Source: DATEMK01 sp035275625 (GTDB lineage Bacteria > Bacteroidota > Bacteroidia > AKYH767-A > OLB10). Taken from it: 17,062 bases of DNA. The stretch spans positions 1 through 17,062 of the forward strand of contig DATEMK010000157.1 in assembly GCA_035275625.1 (NCBI GenBank). Reading direction: 5' to 3'. Positions 6,587 to 13,069 of this stretch are shown piece by piece. The stretch's first letter is position 1; each line of letters starts with the position of its first letter. Both the position numbers and the translations under genes were made by a program. The notes below the pieces were generated by a model. It saw nothing but the letters and a program-made list of their open reading frames with translations, was not told where the DNA came from and did not search any database.

Positions 6587-6617
6587 AACATGATGAAAAA
6601 AACATTTACGCTCATTT
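6521..6617 (+). repeat. Junction repeat, copy C
   Basis: This is the 97-base counterpart of 4118-4214. It spans the last codons of paralogue 2, the TGA stop, the gap with tandem ATGs, and the first codons of paralogue 3. Confidence 0.8.
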
Positions 6618-7819
6618 TACTTTCACTTTCAGTTGTCAAAGCTGATTACTGGACACAGAAAGCCAACTATCCCGGTGACGGCAGGTCACGATCTTTTTCA
6701 TTTGCCATAGGATCAAAAGCCTATGTTGGCTGCGGAGAGGGCAGTGCCGGCATCACGGATGATTTTTGGGAATACGATCCTGTTACTAATATCTGGACAC
6801 AAAAAGCAAATTTTGGCGGAGGCGATCGCTGGAGCGGTGTTAGCTTCAGCGTAGCCGATTTTGGATTTGCAGGCTTGGGCTGGACTAACGGACAATTGAT
6901 GAGTGATATGTGGAAGTATGATCCGGTTGCAAATACATGGACACAATTGAATAATTTTCCTCCCGGGCTGCGGCAGGTTTTTCCGGGTTTTTCTATTGAT
7001 GCAAAAGGATATGTCGGCACCGGGCGTAGTTTTAATGGCACTCTTATGAATGATTTTTGGGAATATGATCCTGTGATTGATTCATGGACACAAAAAGCCA
7101 ATGTTCCGGGAGTCGGAAGAGATTGTGCACTCGGCTTTTCACTGAACGGATCAGGTTATATCGGGGGAGGGTTTGATCAAAATGTAACTTCCCTCAGCGA
7201 TATATATTCATATAACCCGGCTGCCAATTCCTGGCTTCCGATTGCCAATATTCCCGGGGCACGGGGAGATGCAGCATCCTTTTCCATTGGTAATTTTGGT
7301 TACGTTGGAACAGGACAGTTGTTGCCTCCCTTTAATACCGTATTAAATGATTTCTGGCAATATAATCCTGCGTCCGGCCTATGGATTCAAAAAGCTGTGT
7401 ATGGTGGTGTTGCGCGTGATGAATCAGCTTTTTGCTCAGTCGCCAATCACGGTTATATAGGTTTGGGAGGACTTAACGGAAATGCATACTATAGTGACTG
7501 GTGGGAATATACCACCGACAGCACGACAAGCATTGAAGAACTTCCAATGACCAATATTCAATTTACAATTTCACCCAATCCTGCAAATGAGTTTATAGTT
7601 ATCAGTTATCAGTTATCAGGAAAAGAAAAAATTGAAATTACCATTACAGATGGAAATGGCAAAAAAGTTTTTGAAACACAGCTTCAGGTAAAAACTTCAA
7701 ACTTTAAACTTCAAACTTCAAACTTTACAAAGGGAATTTATTTTGTTACCGTTGATAATGCCTGCCTGCCGGACAGGCAGGGAAAAGAAAAAACGGTGAG
7801 AAAATTTATTAAAGAATAA
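6590..7819 (+). CDS. Kelch-type secreted protein with T9SS sorting domain (paralogue 3)
   Basis: The protein has 409 residues, with tandem ATGs at 6590 and 6593. The signal peptide (KKTFTLILLSLSVVKA) precedes DYWTQK. Six kelch-like units are present but more diverged than in its neighbours (for example SWLPIANIPG and TWTQLNNFPP), predicting a six-bladed propeller. The T9SS domain starts at FTISPNPANEF and ends VRKFIKE. Within it lie two heptamer arrays and a 21-base palindromic insertion translated as ACLPDRQ between the N and the GKEK of a motif that reads NGKEK in paralogue 2. The insertion keeps the frame, so the gene appears intact, though the sorting domain is interrupted near its end. 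It is the last gene of the plus-strand cluster and converges on the nucleotide-sugar genes. No clear terminator is visible in 7820-7908. Confidence 0.9.
   Translation: MMKKTFTLILLSLSVVKADYWTQKANYPGDGRSRSFSFAIGSKAYVGCGEGSAGITDDFWEYDPVTNIWTQKANFGGGDRWSGVSFSVADFGFAGLGWTNGQLMSDMWKYDPVANTWTQLNNFPPGLRQVFPGFSIDAKGYVGTGRSFNGTLMNDFWEYDPVIDSWTQKANVPGVGRDCALGFSLNGSGYIGGGFDQNVTSLSDIYSYNPAANSWLPIANIPGARGDAASFSIGNFGYVGTGQLLPPFNTVLNDFWQYNPASGLWIQKAVYGGVARDESAFCSVANHGYIGLGGLNGNAYYSDWWEYTTDSTTSIEELPMTNIQFTISPNPANEFIVISYQLSGKEKIEITITDGNGKKVFETQLQVKTSNFKLQTSNFTKGIYFVTVDNACLPDRQGKEKTVRKFIKE
7591..7618 (+). repeat. Heptamer repeat (GTTATCA) at start of sorting domain
   Basis: Three perfect GTTATCA units (7598-7618) follow one degenerate unit (GTTTATA). 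They encode VISYQLS in the first strand of the sorting domain of paralogue 3. This is a second, different heptamer in the same domain. Confidence 0.8.
7693..7727 (+). repeat. Heptamer repeat in sorting domain (paralogue 3)
   Basis: Five units: AACTTCA, AACTTTA, AACTTCA, AACTTCA, AACTTTA. They encode TSNFKLQTSNF, at the position seen in paralogues 1 and 2. Confidence 0.9.
7761..7781. repeat. REP-like palindrome inserted in frame in the sorting domain
   Basis: Perfect 8-base arms CCTGCCTG and CAGGCAGG flank the 5-base loop CCGGA. The insertion replaces nothing: removing 21 bases restores the NGKEK sequence of paralogue 2. It is translated as ACLPDRQ, a peptide signature I recall from other Bacteroidota proteins carrying this palindrome (memory, not a search). 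Confidence 0.85.
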
Positions 7820-7908
7820 TCAATAATCAATTTTCATTCTTTCTCCATTCCTGCTGACAGATTCAAATCCACTTTTAATTAATCACTAAAGAAGAGGCTA
7901 TCTGAAGC

Positions 7909-9084
7909 TCAGTATTTGTACAAACAACTGTTGATCGTTTCAAGATCAGCATCTGTTAATTCAGGATAATTGCCGCAATAAAATCCGTTTTTGTGAATGA
8001 AATCTGTTCCGGGGAGTTCAATAAGGTCTTTTACATACTTCTTATAAAAAGGCTGCCGCTGTATATTTCCGGCAATCATAGGGCGAATTTCAATTCCGGC
8101 ACCTGAAAACTGGGAAAGGTATTGGTCACGAAGTTCAGGAGTTTTACATACAACAGGAAAAGCAAAAGTGGAGAGTACCTTAATATGATCGTGTTTGAGA
8201 ACGACCAGGTCATCGTTTGTAACAATAATTTTTTCTAATTGCAGGTAATTTTTTTCGCGGCATTTAATATTTTCATCTAAAAACTTCATCTGGAAAAGTC
8301 CGAGGAAACCTGAAATTTCAGTCGGACGAAAATTATATGCGAGATCATAAAAAGTATATTTAGCATCAAATTCAGAATGCACCTTGAATTTTTTTCTCCA
8401 TTTTAATTGCTGGTGCGCGTGAAGATTCCTGTCCCATCCATTAGCCCTGACAATCCGCAGCATCTGCGCAAGCTCATCGTTGTCAGTACACACCATTCCT
8501 CCTTCAACAGTGGACATGTGATGGGCTACAAAAAATGAAAAGGTGGAAGCAAGACCAAGATTTCCGGCTTTAACTCCCGGCAATTCAGTTCCGAGTGATT
8601 CGCAATTATCTTCAATAATTAATATTCCGTTCTCATCACAGATCTTTTTTATTTGAATAAGATCGCCTGTAAATCCGAGCACATTGGTTATGAAGAATGC
8701 TTTTAGCTTTTGCGTTTTCAAAGTTTCGAGCAGGTTGTGCGACATTACATTCAATGTGGTGTAATCACAGTCAATGGCAACCGGTTGAAATCCCACTTGA
8801 ATGATGGGCATCGTATTGGTGCTCCATGTCAGAGAGGAGAATCCCACTTTATCACCTTCTTTTAACAAGCCTAAATTTTTTAATGCCTGCAGTAATGCAA
8901 GATTCGCGCTTCCCCCGCTGTTGTAAAAGATGGCATCTTTTCTTCCCTGGTATTTAGAAAATGCTGATTCGAACTCAGCGCAAACTGTTCCCATGCTTAG
9001 CTTTTCTGATTTCATTATGAATTCAGCCAATGCTTTCTTGGTTTCAAATTCGTTAAGAAAAGTGTTTTTCATTAATGGAATCAT
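7909..9084 (-). CDS. colD: ColD-like GDP-4-keto-6-deoxymannose 3-dehydratase (DegT/DnrJ/EryC1 fold)
   Basis: The protein has 391 residues, starting MIPLMKN; a second ATG four codons on is possible. It shows the DegT/DnrJ/EryC1/StrS fold: SGGSANL for cofactor phosphate binding, an IIEDNCESLG motif with the PLP-contacting Asp, and SFFVAHHMSTVEGG where aminotransferases carry the Schiff-base lysine. Here that residue is histidine (H188, next to H189). In this family the change marks sugar 3-dehydratases such as ColD, where His188 is the catalytic base, and the CDP-sugar enzyme E1. No C-terminal cysteine cluster for an iron-sulphur centre is visible, favouring ColD over E1. RANGWDRNL, NFRPTEISG, AGIEIRPMIAGN and a C-terminal NGFYCGNYPEL also fit ColD. 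The adjacent upstream gene encodes a ColC/fucose-synthase family enzyme, 13 bases away. The likely product is GDP-4-keto-3,6-dideoxymannose; the exact substrate is inference. Confidence 0.75.
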   Translation of the reverse strand: MIPLMKNTFLNEFETKKALAEFIMKSEKLSMGTVCAEFESAFSKYQGRKDAIFYNSGGSANLALLQALKNLGLLKEGDKVGFSSLTWSTNTMPIIQVGFQPVAIDCDYTTLNVMSHNLLETLKTQKLKAFFITNVLGFTGDLIQIKKICDENGILIIEDNCESLGTELPGVKAGNLGLASTFSFFVAHHMSTVEGGMVCTDNDELAQMLRIVRANGWDRNLHAHQQLKWRKKFKVHSEFDAKYTFYDLAYNFRPTEISGFLGLFQMKFLDENIKCREKNYLQLEKIIVTNDDLVVLKHDHIKVLSTFAFPVVCKTPELRDQYLSQFSGAGIEIRPMIAGNIQRQPFYKKYVKDLIELPGTDFIHKNGFYCGNYPELTDADLETINSCLYKY

Positions 9085-9097
9085 AGCAGTGGATAGA

Positions 9098-10051
9098 TTA
9101 TGGATTTATTGTTTGAGGTTGCGATTTTATTTTTTTGTAAATTGAAATCATTTGTTCAACACCTTTCTCAAGAGTTATTTCAGGCTGAATTCCCAATGCT
9201 TTCATTTTGGAAACATCCATGCATTTGCGAAGCATACCATCAGGCTTTGAAGTATCCCAGTTTATTTTTCCTTTGAAATTTGTTTTTGAAGCAATCATTT
9301 CAGCAAGTTCTTTGATGGAAATATCTTCGCCCCAACCTATGTTGATGAAATTTGTATCCTCATGATGTTCCATCATATAAACGGTGATGCGGGCCAGGTC
9401 ATCCACATGCATGAATTCACGTTTTGCAATTCCGCTTCCCCAGAGAGTAATTTCATTTTTATTTTCGTCAGCAGCGTCTGTAAATCTTTTTACAAGAGCG
9501 GATAACACATGTGAATGCTGCAAATCAAAACTGTCATTCGGGCCATATAAATTACACGGCATAAGGCTGATGCTTTTAAAACCATATTGTCTGTGATAGT
9601 ATTCCATCATTTTAATGCCTGCGATTTTTGCAATCGCATATCCTTCATTTGTCGGTTCGAGCTTTCCTGTTAAAAGATATTCTTCCTTCATCGGCTGCGG
9701 ACATTCCCTAGGATAAATACACGAGCTTCCGGGAAACACAAATTTTTTTACACCTGCCAAATAGGATGAATGAATAACATTATTCTGAATCATAAGGTTT
9801 TCATACAGGAACTGCGCTGGCGCTTTCATATTCGCATTAATGCCGCCCACTTTTGCAGCAGCAAGGATCACTGCTTCGGGTTTATTTTCCTGCAGGAATC
9901 GGTTTACGGCAGGCTGATCGGTAAGATTTACTTCGCTTTTTGCAACAGTAAGAATATTTTCATAATTTTTATTTTGCAGTTCGCGCAAAATGGCGGACCC
10001 TACCATACCCTTGCTTCCGGCAACAAATATTTTAACCCTTTTGGTAAACAT
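9098..10051 (-). CDS. GDP-sugar 3,5/5-epimerase-4-reductase (ColC / GDP-L-fucose synthase family)
   Basis: The protein has 317 residues from ATG at 10049-10051 (MFTKRVKIFVAG). A longer frame adds 29 residues, but those precede the Rossmann strand and exceed the family's usual length of about 310-320. The NADP-binding GxxGxxG motif (AGSKGMVG) is at 11-18. The short-chain-dehydrogenase catalytic set is present: Ser109/Ser110 in PGSSCIYP, Tyr138 and Lys142 in GYAIAK. Cys111 and His181 match the acid/base residues known in E. coli GDP-fucose synthase. NLYGPNDSFD and the WGSGIAKREFMHVDDLA block are diagnostic of the family. It is either Fcl (GDP-L-fucose) or ColC (GDP-L-colitose), which are homologous. 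The downstream ColD-like gene on the same strand makes ColC more likely. No gmd is in the window, so the precursor must come from elsewhere. Confidence 0.85.
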   Translation of the reverse strand: MFTKRVKIFVAGSKGMVGSAILRELQNKNYENILTVAKSEVNLTDQPAVNRFLQENKPEAVILAAAKVGGINANMKAPAQFLYENLMIQNNVIHSSYLAGVKKFVFPGSSCIYPRECPQPMKEEYLLTGKLEPTNEGYAIAKIAGIKMMEYYHRQYGFKSISLMPCNLYGPNDSFDLQHSHVLSALVKRFTDAADENKNEITLWGSGIAKREFMHVDDLARITVYMMEHHEDTNFINIGWGEDISIKELAEMIASKTNFKGKINWDTSKPDGMLRKCMDVSKMKALGIQPEITLEKGVEQMISIYKKIKSQPQTINP

Positions 10052-10360
10052 CTTATCTGAATGAACAGAATTTAAGTTTAAGGGCGTAAAAGTAAAAATT
10101 AAAAAATAAAGATAATTTAAAGTTTGTGAAGCATACATTCACTTCGAAATCACTGTCCGAAACAATTTAATTGTTTTATGAATAATTAATTTTTTTAAAA
10201 TTCCTTACATCATTCTTACACCCTTGTTCAATTGCTTTTTGTTTACTAACCGTGTCAGGTTTTTACAGAATTTTCTGAAACCAATGCTTCTTAGTAAGGT
10301 ATAATCATGTGTCTTTTACAAAATATTTTATACACCACCTATTCAAATTTTTAGCGCCTT
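10052..10360. other. Divergent intergenic region
   Basis: These 309 AT-rich bases must carry the promoters for the nucleotide-sugar pair (minus) and the signalling operon (plus). I find no clear TAnnTTTG box or sigma-54 GG/GC box for either. A TATAAT hexamer near 10300 is noted, but this form is not the Bacteroidota consensus. The one distinct structure is the palindrome at 10160-10176. Confidence 0.5.
10160..10176. promoter_or_regulatory. Perfect palindrome, operator-like
   Basis: AAACAATT, a central T, then AATTGTTT. The symmetry and location between divergent promoters suit a dimeric repressor site. It is AT-rich, so chance is a real alternative. Confidence 0.35.
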
Positions 10361-11503
10361 ATGAATATTGAACAAAAAAAATGGACGAAAGCCACCGGAT
10401 GGGAAACATTAAGAAACGATAATCTTGATTATTTAAACTGCAACCTTGTCATTGCATTTGGCAGCAGGGAAATTTTAAGCGACAGTTTTTTGTATGAAAG
10501 CATAAAATCAAGTTATCCCAATGCTAACATCCTGATGAATTCCACCTCAGGTGAAATCATTGACAGGCAGGTGAATGATGAGACCATTTCACTTACTGCC
10601 ATTGAATTTGAAAAAACAAAAATTAAAACCGCCATCACACACATCGGGGCTGTGAGAAACAGCTTTGAAGCCGGTTATTTTCTTGCGCGTGCATTGGATC
10701 CGGTTAATCTTGCCAATGTGCTGGTTATATCTGACGGGCAAAAAGTGAACGGCAGTGACCTGGTGCTTGGCTTACAGGAATTTTTACCCAAAGACACCAT
10801 CATTACCGGGGGACTTGCAGGTGATGGCGACCGTTTTCAAAAAACACTCGTTGGATTAAACGAATCTCCAAATGAAGGGAGAATTGTTGCAATAGGTTTT
10901 TACGGAAAAAACCTTACGGTAACACATGGCAGCGTTAGTGGTTGGGATTCGTTTGGCCCCGAAAGGCTCATTACAAAATCAAAAGGAAATCTTTTATCTG
11001 AATTAGACGGGCAACCAGCGCTTGACATATATAAAAAATATCTCGGTGAATATGCGGATGAATTGCCGGGTTCCGGGTTGCTGTTTCCGTTGAGTATCCG
11101 CAAGGATGAAAATTCAGAAGCTATTGTAAGAACTATTCTTTCTATAGATGAAGATGCAAAAAGCCTGAGGTTTGCCGGAAACATGCCCGAAGGATTTTAT
11201 GCAAGGCTCATGAATGCAAATTTTGACCGCCTTATTGAAGGTGCAACAAATGCAGCAATAAACAGCATGAAAAATATTTTGCAAAAACCCGATCTTGCCA
11301 TATTAATAAGTTGTGTGGGCAGAAAATTAGTATTGAACCAAAGAATTGAAGAAGAAGTAGAAGGCGTAAAAGCAATATTCGGAGATACAACAGCAATTAC
11401 CGGGTTTTATTCTTATGGTGAGATTTCCCCGTCTTTTAATTTTAATAAGTGTGAATTGCATAACCAGACTATGACAATCACTACACTTTCAGAAACGAAT
11501 TAA
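10361..11503 (+). CDS. FIST-domain signal-sensing protein
   Basis: The protein has 380 residues, cytoplasmic, with no signal peptide or membrane segment. FIST_N covers about residues 25-215: a NSTSGEI motif matching the usual CSTAGEI, GGLAGDGDRF, and THGSVSGWDSFGP with conserved His189. FIST_C covers about 220-360: LPGSGLLFPLSI, ISCVGRKLVLNQRIEEE and the closing FYSYGEISP. FIST proteins bind small ligands. One branch (NosP) is a nitric-oxide-sensing haemoprotein that controls a co-encoded histidine kinase. Here the stop codon abuts the start of a histidine kinase with no intervening base, a strong sign of coupled translation and partnership. Whether this protein binds haem cannot be told from sequence. 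It heads a five-gene operon and is its most likely input. Confidence 0.9.
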   Translation: MNIEQKKWTKATGWETLRNDNLDYLNCNLVIAFGSREILSDSFLYESIKSSYPNANILMNSTSGEIIDRQVNDETISLTAIEFEKTKIKTAITHIGAVRNSFEAGYFLARALDPVNLANVLVISDGQKVNGSDLVLGLQEFLPKDTIITGGLAGDGDRFQKTLVGLNESPNEGRIVAIGFYGKNLTVTHGSVSGWDSFGPERLITKSKGNLLSELDGQPALDIYKKYLGEYADELPGSGLLFPLSIRKDENSEAIVRTILSIDEDAKSLRFAGNMPEGFYARLMNANFDRLIEGATNAAINSMKNILQKPDLAILISCVGRKLVLNQRIEEEVEGVKAIFGDTTAITGFYSYGEISPSFNFNKCELHNQTMTITTLSETN

Positions 11504-12586
11504 ATGTTCAACAAACTTTTAGAAAGGCAATTCCACAAATATTTAGGGGAACAAAAAAACATTCCTGCTAAAATGCATGCTTTTTTAGAAGCGGTGAGCG
11601 ATTCGTATGATCATTTTGAAAAAGACAGAAATATTTTAAAGCGGACAATGGAATTAAATGCCGCGGAACTCACCCAGGCAAACGAAAAACTAAATACAGA
11701 AGCTGACGAGAATAAATTAGTCTTTAAAAAACTCAGGGAATCTCTTATGGCATTGAGAGCTGAAGAACCCGGATCAAAAGAAATTTTTGAACCGGATGAT
11801 TTGAATCTTTTGAGCATAGCGGAGCTTTTAAAGAATGAGTCAGCCAGGCGAAAAGATGCAGAGGCAAAACTAAAGGAATACCTGCACGACCTCGAAAAAA
11901 TTAATAAGGAGCTGGATCAGTTTACCTATATCGTGTCGCATGATCTGAAAGCGCCATTGCGCGCTATTTCGAGCCTGACCACTTTTCTTGAAGAAGATCT
12001 TAGTCATATAATGAATGAGGAAGCACAGGAAAACTTTGCCATCCTTAAAAGCAGGGTGGTGAGAATGGAAAATTTTATCAATGGGCTATTGGAATATTCT
12101 AAAACAGCAAAATCAGTTAAACCGGAAATTGTAAATACCGGGGCGTTGATAAATGAAATCATTGACTGGTTGAATTTACCCGAACATATTAAAATAAAAA
12201 AAGAGGGAAATTTTCCGCAACTGAAAACAGATAAAATAAGAATGGAACAAGTGCTGTCAAATCTTCTCGGCAATGCCATTAAGTTCAATGATAAAAAAGA
12301 AGGACTCATTGAAATCGGGTGCGTTGACTTCAAAGATTGGAGCCAGTTTTACATTCAGGATAACGGGCCTGGAATTGAACCGCAATTTCATAAGAAAATT
12401 TTCGAGTTGTTTCTGACGCTCGAAAACCGGGATAACGTTGAAAGCACCGGGATCGGTCTTGCTATTGTTAAAAAAATAGTGGAAGAAAGCGGTGGTAAAA
12501 TATGGGTGGAATCTGAACCGGGCAAAGGCTGCAAATTTGTTTTTACATGTCCTAAATTAAAATCCATTGAACTAATAAAAAATTAA
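11504..12586 (+). CDS. Soluble histidine kinase, partner of the FIST protein
   Basis: The protein has 360 residues with no membrane segment. Residues 1-135 are charged, helical and likely coiled coil (LLERQFHKYLGEQ, KRTMELNAAELTQANEKL), a module I recall from FIST-linked kinases. The dimerisation/phosphoacceptor domain follows with H146 in YIVSHDLKAPLRAI, a phytochrome-type H-box. The ATPase domain has an N-box (QVLSNLLGNAIKF, about 249-261), a G1 box DNGPGI (286-291) and a G2 box TGIGLA (315-320), so all catalytic motifs are intact. It has no sensor domain of its own, which fits regulation by the preceding FIST protein. The response regulator that follows after 6 bases is of the Rcp1 type, the usual partner of kinases with this H-box, so phosphotransfer between them is likely. 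Confidence 0.92.
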   Translation: MFNKLLERQFHKYLGEQKNIPAKMHAFLEAVSDSYDHFEKDRNILKRTMELNAAELTQANEKLNTEADENKLVFKKLRESLMALRAEEPGSKEIFEPDDLNLLSIAELLKNESARRKDAEAKLKEYLHDLEKINKELDQFTYIVSHDLKAPLRAISSLTTFLEEDLSHIMNEEAQENFAILKSRVVRMENFINGLLEYSKTAKSVKPEIVNTGALINEIIDWLNLPEHIKIKKEGNFPQLKTDKIRMEQVLSNLLGNAIKFNDKKEGLIEIGCVDFKDWSQFYIQDNGPGIEPQFHKKIFELFLTLENRDNVESTGIGLAIVKKIVEESGGKIWVESEPGKGCKFVFTCPKLKSIELIKN

Positions 12587-12592
12587 TAAAAC

Positions 12593-13030
12593 ATGGAAGA
12601 TAAAATGTTCAACATTATGCTGGTGGATGATGACCAGGTAGATATAATGAATGTGCAACGGGCATTCAAAAAGAACAACATAACCAACCCGCTTTATATT
12701 GCGAACAATGGTATCGAAGCGCTGGATATGCTAAGGGGAACGGAAGGAAGAGATAAGGTTACGCCCATTCCACGGATTATTCTCCTGGACATCAACATGC
12801 CGAAAATGAACGGTATTGAATTCCTTAAAGAATTAAGATCAGATTCGGGGTTACATTCCATCAGCGTATTTATTATGACTACTTCCAATGACGATAAAGA
12901 TAAACTTGATGCATACAATCTGAATGTTGCGGGATACATTGTTAAACCGGTTTCGTTTGAAAAATTCGTTATGGCTGTTTCGGTTCTAAACAGTTATTGG
13001 AAACTATGCGAAATGCCTGCTCAGTTGTAA
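12593..13030 (+). CDS. Single-domain response regulator, Rcp1-like
   Basis: The 145 residues form one receiver domain. The acidic pocket is VDDDQVD (11-17), the phosphoacceptor is D66 in LLDINMP, the switch Thr/Ser lies in MTTSND, and K118 in IVKPVS completes the active site. The long insert before the phosphoacceptor strand (RGTEGRDKVTPIPR) and the DVxNVxRAFKK start are typical of the Rcp1 family. There is no output domain, so it must act by protein contact or pass phosphate onward, plausibly to the HPt of the next gene. Two in-frame ATGs (codons 1 and 5) are possible; the first fits the 6-base spacing to the kinase gene. Confidence 0.92.
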   Translation: MEDKMFNIMLVDDDQVDIMNVQRAFKKNNITNPLYIANNGIEALDMLRGTEGRDKVTPIPRIILLDINMPKMNGIEFLKELRSDSGLHSISVFIMTTSNDDKDKLDAYNLNVAGYIVKPVSFEKFVMAVSVLNSYWKLCEMPAQL

Positions 13031-13069
13031 ACTTCAATACAAAATAAAACTTATAGTCCAGATCAAAAA

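Noticed and set aside
7820..7908. Terminator between the convergent cargo and sugar genes
   Set aside because: No convincing stem with a T-tract was found in either direction.
10052..10138. 29-residue N-terminal extension of the epimerase/reductase
   Set aside because: The extension exceeds the usual family length. The ATG at 10051 sits just before the Rossmann strand, as in characterised members.
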